From assembly GCF_012272825.1 (NCBI RefSeq), contig NZ_JAAWWS010000156.1, forward strand, positions 70,732 through 134,731: a stretch of 64,000 bases of DNA. Direction: 5' to 3'. Of the stretch, positions 26,443 through 34,804 are shown in pieces. Under the pieces are notes generated by a model. The model made no database searches, was not told the origin of the DNA, and saw nothing but the letters and a program-made list of their open reading frames with translations. Position 1 is the stretch's first letter. Every line of letters starts with the position of its first letter. Position numbers and translations under genes: made by a program. Source of the stretch: Wenzhouxiangella sp. XN79A (GTDB lineage Bacteria; Pseudomonadota; Gammaproteobacteria; Xanthomonadales; Wenzhouxiangellaceae).

Positions 26443-26792
26443 TCATCGGCTGCGTGTCATGGCCGCCTTCGAGCGCGGCTTCTTCGACTTCGGCGGCGGC
26501 AGTTCGGCGGCGGTGTCGATCAGCAGCTGCCGCAGCGTCTCGGTCTCGTCGAGCAGTTCATCGGCCACCGGATACGGCTTGGCACCCGGGTACGGCGGGC
26601 GCATCGGCAGGTCCGGGCCGTGTCGCTCGAGCGCCGGGGCGGCCTTGATGAAGCAGCTGCCCCGGCAGGCCAGCGCGATGAATCCGCCTTCGAAATGGAC
26701 GCCGTACTCGCCGAACATCGCCCGGGCGGTCAGGCGCTCGGCCAGCCCGGCGGCATCGAGCAGGTGTCGATGAAACCGGGTCCGGTGGCCAC
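26443..26792 (-). pseudogene. TfoX N-terminal-domain protein, frameshifted near the start
   Basis: The main frame encodes LTARAMFGEYGVHFEGGFIA, then FIKAAPALERHGPDL and PPYPGAKPYPVADELLDE, a TfoX/Sxy N-terminal domain complete to its end. The natural start, GTG 26792 with GAGG 7 bases upstream, encodes VATGPGFID in another frame. One base is missing after the GAC at 26768-26766: adding a C would restore FID-HLLDAAGLAERL in one frame. The related fragment at 34554-34743 begins MAVDPGFIGQLLGSVG, confirming what the intact N-terminus should look like. It is either a fresh pseudogene, a sequencing error, or a gene using a downstream start. Confidence 0.7.
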
Positions 26793-26923
26793 CGGGGCAC
26801 CTCGGCGAGCGGTGTCCAAGGACTCGATCATCGCGCACCCGGGCCCCGGCTGCAACGGAGCCGGCCCGTGGAAACAGCGAGCGCGGCATCGCTGGCGGGA
26901 GACGGTGTGCCTCGCACCTGCAC

Positions 26924-27014
26924 GGCTCGAAAACGGTTGAGACTGTTTCCGGCGGAATACTGCATCCCATCCAGGAAACAACGATCGTTCGTTCAACACG
27001 AAGGGAGATTGACC
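26924..27014 (+). promoter_or_regulatory. Duplicated upstream region with palindrome, copy 1
   Basis: About 90 bases before the first secreted paralogue closely match those at 28409-28500. Shared landmarks are GGCTCGAAA, a TGCATCCC, the palindrome AACGATCGTT (26980-26989) and the Shine-Dalgarno GGGAG just before the ATG. Conservation of the palindrome in both copies suggests an operator, though recent duplication alone would also preserve it. Confidence 0.55.
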
Positions 27015-28052
27015 ATGACGTCCGCCACCCTCGCACGCGCTGTCGTGCTTACCGGCCTGCTCGGCCTCCTGCTGGCGCCTTCGGCCACCCCGGCGCAGGC
27101 GACCGCATTCGCCTACCAGGGCCAGCTGACCGACGCCGACGGCCCGGTGAACGGAACCTGCGATTTCGACTTCTCGCTGTGGTCGGCGTCGAGCGCCGGA
27201 AGCCAGGTCGGGACCGATGCAGCGCCCGGCCTGGCCGTTTCCGGCGGTCTGTTCACGGCCCAGCTCGACTTCGGCGCCGGCGCCTTCGACGGCAGCGAGC
27301 GGTGGCTGGAAGTCGTCGTGGACTGCGGCGACGGGCCGGCCACGCTTCCGCGCCAGCAGCTCACCGCATCGCCGTATTCGCTGACCAGCCTGTCGACCGT
27401 CGGCCTGCAGGGCCGCCCGGTCAGTGGTGCCGCGCCGGGCGCGGGCGAGGTGCTGGCCTGGGACGGAAACCAATGGGCGCCGGCGCCGGACCAGGACAGC
27501 GGCGGCGATATCGAGGCGGTGCTTCCCGGCGTCGGCCTGAGCGGCGGCGGGACCAGCGGCACGGTGGGTCTCGACGTCGAGTTCAACGAAGTCCAGCGGC
27601 GCGTCGATGACGCCTGCCCGGCCGGCTCCAGCATCCGCTCGATCGCTTTCAACGGCGACGTCGCGTGTGAACTCGATTCCGACACCACCTACAGCGGGGC
27701 CGATTTCGCGCTCAGCAACCAGCAGTGCCCGGCCGGTCAGTTCGTGACGGAGATCGATAGCGACGGCAACGCCGTCTGCGGCTCGACCGGCGGGTTGAGC
27801 ATCACGATTCGAACGGATACGGTCACCGCGCAGAACCTGTCGGGCACGCAACAGCTGTTCGCCACGGCGAACTGCCAGGCCGGGGAATTCCTGACGGGGG
27901 GCGGTGCCTCCGCCTCGCCCCGGATGCGGTTGTACCGCTCGTACCCGCTGTCGGCAACCCGCTGGACCGTGTCCGCCCTGAAGCGCTCCGACGATGCCGC
28001 ACCCGGCGAAACGCTGGAGCTGACCGCGTACGCCATGTGCGCATCGCTCTGA
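27015..28052 (+). CDS. Secreted protein, tandem paralogue 1
   Basis: 345 residues from ATG 27015 after a strong GGGAG. A signal peptide (LTGLLGLLLAPSATPAQA) leads into TAFAYQGQLTDADGPVNGTC, a module common at the start of secreted or tail-fibre-like bacterial proteins, ending with LPRQQLTASPYSLTS. A middle segment carries LSGGGTSGTVGLDVEF. The C-terminal third has paired cysteines (CPAGSSI, CPAGQFV, CQAGEFL). No enzymatic motif was seen. It is duplicated at 28498 with strong similarity over the first 150 residues and divergence after, so the C-terminal parts may bind different targets. Confidence 0.85.
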   Translation: MTSATLARAVVLTGLLGLLLAPSATPAQATAFAYQGQLTDADGPVNGTCDFDFSLWSASSAGSQVGTDAAPGLAVSGGLFTAQLDFGAGAFDGSERWLEVVVDCGDGPATLPRQQLTASPYSLTSLSTVGLQGRPVSGAAPGAGEVLAWDGNQWAPAPDQDSGGDIEAVLPGVGLSGGGTSGTVGLDVEFNEVQRRVDDACPAGSSIRSIAFNGDVACELDSDTTYSGADFALSNQQCPAGQFVTEIDSDGNAVCGSTGGLSITIRTDTVTAQNLSGTQQLFATANCQAGEFLTGGGASASPRMRLYRSYPLSATRWTVSALKRSDDAAPGETLELTAYAMCASL

Positions 28053-28062
28053 CGCCATCGCC

Positions 28063-28425
28063 ATGAGAACGCTTGCTGGAATTCTCATCGCGAGGGGCCT
28101 CGCCTCGGCCGGGTCGGCCGAGGCCGTCGAAGGGACTGCCGCCCGGGCCGTTACGCCGTGCCCTTCCACGCCGAGCGCTACGCTCGGTCGGCCGGACGCC
28201 TCGCAGACCCGATCGGGCGTCGCGGTATCGCTGACCGGCGGCTGCGGATACGCGACCGCAGTGACCGACCTCGACCTCTCGGGCACGCTGGCGATCGAAC
28301 GCCCGCCGGACCTGCAAGCCTCGACCCCATTCGCGGAAGACCCGGCCGGCATGCCGACCCGGATGCTGGCGCCCGGGCAGATGGCGTTCGAATGCGTCTC
28401 GGCCACGGGGCTCGAAATCGGCTGA
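28063..28425 (+). CDS. Possible small secreted protein between the paralogues
   Basis: 120 residues, starting 10 bases after the previous stop. The N-terminus (MRTLAGILIARGLASAGSAEA) could be a signal peptide, and three cysteines follow. It is not recognised, and its last codons run into the duplicated upstream block of the next gene. It may be a chance open frame in GC-rich DNA; no clear Shine-Dalgarno is seen. Confidence 0.4.
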   Translation: MRTLAGILIARGLASAGSAEAVEGTAARAVTPCPSTPSATLGRPDASQTRSGVAVSLTGGCGYATAVTDLDLSGTLAIERPPDLQASTPFAEDPAGMPTRMLAPGQMAFECVSATGLEIG

Positions 28426-28497
28426 GACGTTTTCCGCCGAAATGCTGCATCCCTTTTCGAGGAAGCAACGATCGATCGTTCAACACAAGGGAGATTG
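28409..28497 (+). promoter_or_regulatory. Duplicated upstream region with palindrome, copy 2
   Basis: Matches 26924-27014. Here the palindrome is longer, AACGATCGATCGTT (28467-28480, perfect over 14 bases). It is followed by TCAACAC, then AAGGGAGATTGACC and the ATG. Confidence 0.55.
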
Positions 28498-28500
28498 ACC

Positions 28501-29466
28501 ATGACGTCCGCCAACCTTGCACGCACTGTCGTGCTTATCGGCCTGCTCGGCCTCCTGCTGACGCCTTCGGCCGCCCCGGCGCAGACGACCGCCTTCACCT
28601 ACCAGGGCCAGCTGACCGACGCCGACGGCCCGGTCAACGCGACCTGCGATTTCGGATTCTCGCTGTGGACCGCGGCCAGTGGCGGGGTCGAGGTCGGGAC
28701 CGACGCTGCGTCCGGGCTGGACGTTTCCGGCGGCCTGTTCACGACCGTGCTGGACTTCGGTGCTGCGGTGTTCGACGGTACGCCGCGCTGGCTCGAGGTT
28801 GCCGTCGACTGCGGCGACGGGCTGGCGACCCTGCCGCGCCAGCAGCTGAATCCCGCCCCCTACGCGCTGACCAGCATCTCGACCACCGCGTTGCGGGGCA
28901 GTCCGGTCAGTACGGCGACTCCGGCGACCGGCCAGGTCCTGACCTGGGACGGTGGTGCGTGGGCGCCGAGACCGGAAACGGGCGACATCGCCGGAGTCAC
29001 CGCCGGCAACGGCCTGACCGGCGGCGGTACGACCGGAACGGTCGTACTGGACGTCGATCCGGCCAGCGTCCAGAACCGCGTCACGGGCTCCTGCCCCGCC
29101 GGCGAGAGCATTCGTGAAGTCAACGAGGACGGCAGCGTGGTCTGCGAAGCCGATTCGGTCGGCCTCACGGGCTACCAGTGGGTACGCGCCGTCGAGACCG
29201 TCGACCTCAGCGTGAACGAATGCGGTTCCGTTCGCGCCGAGTGTCCGTTCGGCAAGAAACTGATCGGGGCCTGGACCGGTTCCTCGAGCAACACCATCGT
29301 TCCGTCGGCCGGCAGCACCGGGATCCGGTCGGGAACACCACCCCGTCCGCCGTCCTCGTACAGCTCGTTGTTCTGCAACCTGTGCCGGGTCGGCGTCCAG
29401 GTCGGCTGCGGTGCCACACCGACCACGGCCACCATCCGCGTCGAGGCGATCTGTGTCGATGAATAA
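28501..29466 (+). CDS. Secreted protein, tandem paralogue 2
   Basis: 321 residues from ATG 28501, which aligns with the start of the first paralogue; an earlier in-frame ATG at 28495 overlaps the Shine-Dalgarno. A signal peptide (LIGLLGLLLTPSAAPAQT) is followed by TAFTYQGQLTDADGPVNATC and LPRQQLNPAPYALTS, nearly the same as paralogue 1. The segment LTGGGTTGTVVLDVD is also shared. The C-terminal 110 residues differ and contain six cysteines (CPFGKKL, CNLCRVGVQVGC). Its stop lies inside the start of the next gene (8-base overlap), so it is co-expressed with that DUF11 protein. Confidence 0.85.
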   Translation: MTSANLARTVVLIGLLGLLLTPSAAPAQTTAFTYQGQLTDADGPVNATCDFGFSLWTAASGGVEVGTDAASGLDVSGGLFTTVLDFGAAVFDGTPRWLEVAVDCGDGLATLPRQQLNPAPYALTSISTTALRGSPVSTATPATGQVLTWDGGAWAPRPETGDIAGVTAGNGLTGGGTTGTVVLDVDPASVQNRVTGSCPAGESIREVNEDGSVVCEADSVGLTGYQWVRAVETVDLSVNECGSVRAECPFGKKLIGAWTGSSSNTIVPSAGSTGIRSGTPPRPPSSYSSLFCNLCRVGVQVGCGATPTTATIRVEAICVDE

Positions 29467-30901
29467 GCCAACCCCCATCCCGAACCGGGCTCTTCGCATG
29501 GCCCGCACGATGAGCGCCCTGGCGGCTTCGATCCTGCTGATCGAGGCATCGGCCCAGTCCGTCGAGTGGCGCAGCACCGACGCGGCGGCCGCTCGCCTGA
29601 CCGACGGCACCTATACGCTGACGGCCACCCTCGGGCAGCCCGACGGAGGCGCACCGCAATCGGCCGGCGGCCTGACCCTGTCCGGCGGCTTCTGGCCGGT
29701 GGCCACGCTGGCCGACCTCGAACTCGACGCCACGGCGCTGACCGACCCCGTGATCGCCGGCACGCGCGCGGAGTACCTGCTCGAAGTTCTGAACCGCGGG
29801 GCCGCCTGGAGCACCGGCACCCTGTCGATCGCCTTGCCGGCCGACCTCGACTCGCCGGTCACCTCGGGATGCGCCGAAGATCCCGCCGGCGTTCCGACCT
29901 GCACCCTGCCGCTGCTGGCGCCGGGAGAGACCGCGAGCATCACGGTCGAGGCCGACGCCGCCGGCCTGCTGCCTCCGAGTCTGACCACCGACTACTCGAT
30001 CGCGGGGACAGCGTTCGAATCGGACCCATCCGACAACGGGCTGCAGCTGGCGACACCGACGGGCGCAGACACGACGCTGACGCTGTCGAACACCGCCGAT
30101 CCCGACCCCGCGGTGGCCGGAGGCACCTTGACCTACACGCTGAGCGTTGCCAACGGCGGCCCGTCGGACGATCCGGCGACTGCGCTGACGTCGACGTTCG
30201 ACCCGGCGCTGGCCTGCGGTTGGACCAGCGTCGCGACCGGGGGCGCGGCCGGCAACACCGACGCGACCGCCCCGGCGGTGCTCGACGAAACCCTGCAGCT
30301 GCCGAACGGCGGCGCGGTGACCTACACGATCGAGTGCGCGATCGACCCGGCCCAGCAGGCGGCGTTGACCAGCCGCTTCGATGCCGTCAGCAGCGTCGAT
30401 GCGGCCGACCAGGTCACGGCCGAAACCGTGACCGGCATCGACACCGTCGCCGACCTCGCGCTTTCGCTGGAGGTGTCGGATCCGAACCTCCTGGCCGGCG
30501 AGATCGTCGACTACCGCGTGTCGGTGCTCAACCTCGGCGTCTCGACGTCGCAGGCCCCCGAACTCGAATTGACGCTCGGCGATGGGCTGGTGTTCGACAT
30601 GGCCGACGCCGGCTGCACGTTCGGAGGAACCGATACGGTGCGTTGCACTCTGGCCGACCTGCCGCCCGGCGACACCGCCGTCCGGACGATTTCGGCGATC
30701 AACGAGCCGTCGCGCGGGCCCCGCGAGGTCAGCGTATCGGTCGCCTCGACCACGCCGGATCCGGACCTCGAGAACAACTCGACGACGTTCACCGGCTTCT
30801 CGGTGGTGCCGATTCCGGTGGCCTCGCTCCCGGGCAAGCTGCTGCTGATGCTCGGGCTGCTGGCCTTCGGCCTGCTGGCGCTGCGTCGGGCCGGCGGCTG
30901 A
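29459..30901 (+). CDS. DUF11-repeat surface protein with CTERM-like sorting tail
   Basis: 480 residues from ATG 29459, overlapping the previous stop. After a signal peptide (MSALAASILLIEASAQS) comes SVEWRSTDAAAARLTDGTYT, then at least three DUF11-type beta-sandwich repeats (for example LSNTADPDPAVAGGTLTYTL and LEVSDPNLLAGEIVDYRVSV). The end is IPVASLPGKLLLMLG followed by a hydrophobic helix and LRRAGG: a proline-containing motif, membrane helix and basic tail like the IPTL/PEP-CTERM sorting signals processed by exosortase-type enzymes. It is probably a cell-surface or matrix protein. It converges on the kinase gene with only 25 bases between stops. Confidence 0.85.
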   Translation: MNKPTPIPNRALRMARTMSALAASILLIEASAQSVEWRSTDAAAARLTDGTYTLTATLGQPDGGAPQSAGGLTLSGGFWPVATLADLELDATALTDPVIAGTRAEYLLEVLNRGAAWSTGTLSIALPADLDSPVTSGCAEDPAGVPTCTLPLLAPGETASITVEADAAGLLPPSLTTDYSIAGTAFESDPSDNGLQLATPTGADTTLTLSNTADPDPAVAGGTLTYTLSVANGGPSDDPATALTSTFDPALACGWTSVATGGAAGNTDATAPAVLDETLQLPNGGAVTYTIECAIDPAQQAALTSRFDAVSSVDAADQVTAETVTGIDTVADLALSLEVSDPNLLAGEIVDYRVSVLNLGVSTSQAPELELTLGDGLVFDMADAGCTFGGTDTVRCTLADLPPGDTAVRTISAINEPSRGPREVSVSVASTTPDPDLENNSTTFTGFSVVPIPVASLPGKLLLMLGLLAFGLLALRRAGG

Positions 30902-30926
30902 CGGTCCGGGCCGGGGCGGTCGAAGG

Positions 30927-33776
30927 TCAACCGGCGCCGGCGGCGGCCAGCACGGCTTCCGCACGGCGCCGGATCTCGGCGCCCTCGGCGAACTGCTGCT
31001 CCAGCACGGGGGCCGTGACCGATGCCAGCCGGCGGGCTTCTTCGATCCGTCCGAGCGCTGCGAGGGCCTGGGCGCGCAGGACGTCCAGAATGCGGCGCTT
31101 GGGGTGATCCGGCGCGAACGCCGTCGGGAACGAACGCTCGATCCGCTCGATGGTTGCAAGCGCCCGATCGGCCCGACCGGCGTCGAGGTCGATCCGGACC
31201 GCATCCATCCGGGCCCGGCGCAGACCGGTCGCCGCCATCGGCCCCAGGGCTTCGAGCGCGGCCACTGCATCCGCCATGCGGTCCATCGCCACGCCGTGCT
31301 CGCCCCGCGTCGCCGCGATCAGGGCGCGCTGGACCTCGGCGACCTGCCAACGATAGGCATTGTCCGGATGATGCTCGGCCAGCGCGGCCTGCGCGGCATC
31401 GAGCAGGGCCTCGGCTTCGTCCACGCCACCGCGCTTGATCAGCAGCCGGGCCAGGTTGACCCGGGCGCGGATCAGGGCCAGCGCTTCGGGCCCTGCCAGG
31501 TCCTGCCGAAGCCGGATCGATCGGCGGAACAGCGGCTCGGCCCGCGCAAGGTCACCATAGTCCTCGTACAGGCTGGCCAGGTTGTTGACCAGGAACACGT
31601 GCAGCAGCGGATCCCGCGCCGGGTCACGCTCGACGCTGGCCAGGGCGTCCCGGTAGGCACGCTCGGCGTCGCGGTAGCGCCCGGCGTCGTGATGGAGGTT
31701 GGCCACTTCATTGCCCAGCGAGGCCAGCGAGATCGAGTCGTCGCCGTAGACCGCTCGCAGCAGGCCGAGCAGTTCTTCGAAGACGGCGGCAGCTTCGGTC
31801 AAGCGACCGGCGCTCCGGAGCGCCCCGCCGAGGGTCTGCATCGAGCGCAGGCGCGACGGATGGCGGACGCCGAGCTGACGGGTCTTGGCCTCGATCACTT
31901 CTTCGAACACGTCGATCGCTTCGTCGTAGCGACCCTGCTCGGCCAATGCAATGGCCAGGTTGTGGCGAAAGCGGGTTCGCATGATGTCGTTCTGGCGGGT
32001 CTCGGGCAGCGTATCGGCCACCGCCAGCGCGCGCTGCGCCTGGAGCTCGGCCTCGCGATAGCGCTCGGTCTCTTCGAGCACGATGCCGTAGTTGTTGTAC
32101 GCGCTCGCCAGCGCCTCGGCCGGCCCGCCCTCGTTCTCGAGGGTCTCGATGGCCGCGAGCAACCGAGCCTCGGCGTCGGCGTGCTCGCCGCGCTCCCGCT
32201 GAAGGTCGGCCAGTTCCAGACGCAGGTCCCAGGTCTCCTCGTCATCGCTTTCGACCCGACGGGCAAGGGCTGATTCATAGAGCGGGACCGCGTCGTCGAA
32301 CAGATCCAGATTGCGATACGCCACGGCCATGCGGTGGAGCAGTCGGGCATGGACGGCCGGCGATAGGTCGGTCTGATTTCCGATTCGATCGACGCCGCGG
32401 TCGAGCAGCTCGCGCGCAGTCAGGGTCTCGCCCTGGTGCGTGGCCGGATCGGCGGCCCCGAACAGGTCGACCAGGTAGTCTGCGATCTGTTCGGTGGTGT
32501 CGACGGCCTCCAGGGCGGTGGTTCGCTCCTCGTCCAGCTTGACGGCCAGCGCGATCAGGCCCGCCAGCAACGCGGCGACGATCAGGCCCGACGTCCCGAT
32601 CGATGCGGCCAGCGCCCGATTGCGCCGGGTGAACTTGACCAGCTGCTCGGCCCAGTTCGATCGACGGGCTCGCACCGGATGATCGGAGACCCAGCGCTCC
32701 AGATCATCGACCAATGCCGCAATACTCGGATACCGCTGGTCCGGCGCTTCGGCCATGGCCCGGTCGATCACGGCATCGAGGTCGCCGCGAACCCGGCGGG
32801 CTTCGCGCGGTCGGCGCTGTTCGACGAGCAGCGCCGAGGCCGACGCACGCCGGCCATCGCGCTGCGCCGCCGGGTCGTGCGGTGAGTGGCCGGTCAGCAA
32901 GCGATACAGCAAGGCCCCGAGGCTGTAGATGTCGGTGGCGATGGTGATGGCTCCACCGCGCAGCTGCTCCGGACTGGCGTAGGCGGGCGACAACGCTGCC
33001 CCGCCGTGAATCGTCCGGGCCGGATCTGCCGCCGGTGAAACGGAATGCGATCCGACCGCTCCGCCCGATGAAGGCGTGGTCTCGACGAGTCTTGCGATGC
33101 CGAAATCCAGCAATCGCACGCGACCGGTACGGTCGACCAGCACATTGTCGGGCTTGATGTCGCGGTGGATCACCAGGTTGGCGTGAGCGTACTGGAGCGC
33201 TTCGCCGACCTGTCGAACCAGCTCGACACGTTCGCGCAAGTCGAGCTTCTGTGCTTCGCAGTATCGTGAAATGCTGCAGCCGTCGACATAGTCCATCACG
33301 AGGTAGGGACGGCCGTCGGCCAGCGATCCCCCATCGAGCAGGCGGGCGATGTTGGGGTGATCGAGGTCGGCCAGGATCTGGCGCTCGCGCGAGAATCGCT
33401 CGGCCATTCCGTCGGCCATCGGCGCGTCCAGCACCTTGACGACCGCGGTCTGGCGGTACACCTCGTCGTCGCGCTCGACGAGATACACCGCCCCCATGCC
33501 GCCGCGGCCAAGCAGTCGCCGGATCGCCCAGCAGTCGACCCGCTCGCCGGACGCAAGCGTTCGGGGCAGCAGCGTTTCGGTGAAGCGGCGGAGCCGCCCG
33601 CCGATCGGATCATGCGCCCGATCGGCCGCGACCAGCCGGGTCAGCTCGGCGATCAGATCGGGCCGCTCCTCGGCGACCGTCTCGAGAAACTCCTCCAGAG
33701 CGTCGGCCTCGAGCGTTTCGGTCTGACCGAACAACCGCTCGAGGTCTCTCCAGGCATCGGGACCGAGCGTACTCAT
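30927..33776 (-). CDS. Membrane Ser/Thr protein kinase with C-terminal TPR domain
   Basis: 949 residues. Residues 85-345 form an eukaryotic-type kinase: glycine loop LGRGGMGAVYLVE (89-101), Lys in VVKVLD (K114), HRDIKPDN (204-211) and DFG (224-226). An N-terminal region of about 80 residues precedes it. One membrane helix lies at about 389-411 (LAASIGTSGLIVAALLAGLI). The rest is a long array of TPR-like helices (about 470-940). It overlaps the ECF sigma gene by 4 bases, a layout known for sigma factors of the TIGR02999 group. The kinase probably controls the sigma factor by phosphorylation, with the TPR part as sensor or partner platform. That link is inferred from gene fusion-like coupling. 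Confidence 0.93.
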   Translation of the reverse strand: MSTLGPDAWRDLERLFGQTETLEADALEEFLETVAEERPDLIAELTRLVAADRAHDPIGGRLRRFTETLLPRTLASGERVDCWAIRRLLGRGGMGAVYLVERDDEVYRQTAVVKVLDAPMADGMAERFSRERQILADLDHPNIARLLDGGSLADGRPYLVMDYVDGCSISRYCEAQKLDLRERVELVRQVGEALQYAHANLVIHRDIKPDNVLVDRTGRVRLLDFGIARLVETTPSSGGAVGSHSVSPAADPARTIHGGAALSPAYASPEQLRGGAITIATDIYSLGALLYRLLTGHSPHDPAAQRDGRRASASALLVEQRRPREARRVRGDLDAVIDRAMAEAPDQRYPSIAALVDDLERWVSDHPVRARRSNWAEQLVKFTRRNRALAASIGTSGLIVAALLAGLIALAVKLDEERTTALEAVDTTEQIADYLVDLFGAADPATHQGETLTARELLDRGVDRIGNQTDLSPAVHARLLHRMAVAYRNLDLFDDAVPLYESALARRVESDDEETWDLRLELADLQRERGEHADAEARLLAAIETLENEGGPAEALASAYNNYGIVLEETERYREAELQAQRALAVADTLPETRQNDIMRTRFRHNLAIALAEQGRYDEAIDVFEEVIEAKTRQLGVRHPSRLRSMQTLGGALRSAGRLTEAAAVFEELLGLLRAVYGDDSISLASLGNEVANLHHDAGRYRDAERAYRDALASVERDPARDPLLHVFLVNNLASLYEDYGDLARAEPLFRRSIRLRQDLAGPEALALIRARVNLARLLIKRGGVDEAEALLDAAQAALAEHHPDNAYRWQVAEVQRALIAATRGEHGVAMDRMADAVAALEALGPMAATGLRRARMDAVRIDLDAGRADRALATIERIERSFPTAFAPDHPKRRILDVLRAQALAALGRIEEARRLASVTAPVLEQQFAEGAEIRRRAEAVLAAAGAG

Positions 33777-34372
33777 GCAGACGCATCCCCGACCCCGAGG
33801 CGCGAGGCGACGAAGGCCCGGGCCATCCGAAGGTCGCGATGAACACTGGCCCGGGATCGTCCGGTCACGCGGACCAGTTCGTCATAGCCGAGCCCGCCGA
33901 AGTAATGCAGTTCGAGCATGTCGAGCTTGGCCGGATCACGCTTTCCCAGCGCCTCCATCGCCGCCTCGAGCGCCAGCAGGTCGACGTTGGGGTCGGAACC
34001 TGCGACCGAGGATTCGTCCAGCGTGACCCGCACGGCCTGGCCGCCGCGCTTCTGGGCCATCCGCTGCTTGGCGTGATTGATCAGGAAGTTGCGCATCATC
34101 CGTGCAGCCAGCGCGAACAAGTGATCCCGGCTCTCGCAAGCCGGCGGTCGATCGAGCAGCTGCATGACGACTTCGTGCACCACGGCCGTCGGCTGCAGCG
34201 TGACCTGGTGGAGTTCGTGCTGCATCTGCCCGCCTGCGATCTCGCGCAACCGCTGATAGACGAGCGTCGAAAGCAGATCGCCGGCGGCGTCGCTGCCGGC
34301 CTTCCAGTCCGCCAGAAGCCGCGTGATCTCCGCGGGTGTACGTTCGCCTGTCGGTTCCACGGAATCGGACAT
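33773..34372 (-). CDS. ECF-family RNA polymerase sigma factor (TIGR02999 type)
   Basis: 199 residues from ATG 34372 (ATG 34381 is also possible; neither has a clear Shine-Dalgarno). Sigma-70 region 2 is seen in LVYQRLREIAGGQMQHE, then LQPTAVVHEVVMQLLD and FALAARMMRNFLINHAKQR. Region 4 is a helix-turn-helix, LHYFGGLGYDELVRVTGRSRASVHRDLRMA. The PTAVVHEV and AAR.MRN.L..HA segments are diagnostic of the TIGR02999/ECF kinase-linked group. No anti-sigma factor is adjacent; the coupled kinase gene takes its place. Confidence 0.93.
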   Translation of the reverse strand: MSDSVEPTGERTPAEITRLLADWKAGSDAAGDLLSTLVYQRLREIAGGQMQHELHQVTLQPTAVVHEVVMQLLDRPPACESRDHLFALAARMMRNFLINHAKQRMAQKRGGQAVRVTLDESSVAGSDPNVDLLALEAAMEALGKRDPAKLDMLELHYFGGLGYDELVRVTGRSRASVHRDLRMARAFVASRLGVGDASA

Positions 34373-34553
34373 GATGCACATGCAAAGCGCGACCGGGGCG
34401 AAGCTTCCACTCGATCGTCGACGCGTGAGTCAAGAGTATGCGAACTGTATGAAAACGCCGTCGTCCGCGCAAGGCCGTAGCGGTCGATCGAGGCCGGAAG
34501 GCCGCATTCGTCGACGCCACTTCGTCGCTTCGCTGCATCCGCCGCCGCGCCCT
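34373..34553. other. Intergenic leader region upstream of the sigma gene
   Basis: This stretch separates the sigma gene from the TfoX remnant (together about 370 bases without an intact gene). It holds a TTGACT on the minus strand around 34434 that might be a -35 element, with no good -10 at the right distance. Nothing else could be supported. Confidence 0.35.
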
Positions 34554-34743
34554 TCGACAGGTCCGGGCCATGCTTGGCGAGCGCCGGCGTGGCCTTGATG
34601 AAGAAGCCGTCCTGGCCGGCCAGCGCGGTGAATCCGCCTTCGACACGGACGCCGTGTTCACCGAACATCGGCCGGGCCGTCAGGCGATCGCCCGGCCCGA
34701 CGCTACCGAGCAGCTGTCCGATGAAGCCGGGATCGACGGCCAT
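34554..34743 (-). pseudogene. Truncated TfoX N-terminal-domain fragment
   Basis: From ATG 34743 the frame reads MAVDPGFIGQLLGSVG, LTARPMFGEHGVRVEGGF, FIKATPALAKHGPDLSKG, and then loses all similarity to the family. The final part (PYPGAKPYPVADE and the C-terminal helix of the copy at 26443) is missing. The frame stays open by chance into the sigma gene, antisense to it in another frame. About 63 residues of a 100-residue domain remain, so it is a remnant of a paralogue truncated at its 3' end. Confidence 0.75.
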
Positions 34744-34804
34744 GATCCGTGGCCGAACGATCGGTCGATTGCCGCCTTCTCAGCGCCCGATCGCCGGACG
34801 CGAC

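Noticed and set aside
26730..28598. 622-residue minus-strand frame across the secreted paralogue
   Set aside because: Antisense to a gene with signal peptide and strong ribosome site. Only its last codons (the TfoX start region) are meaningful.
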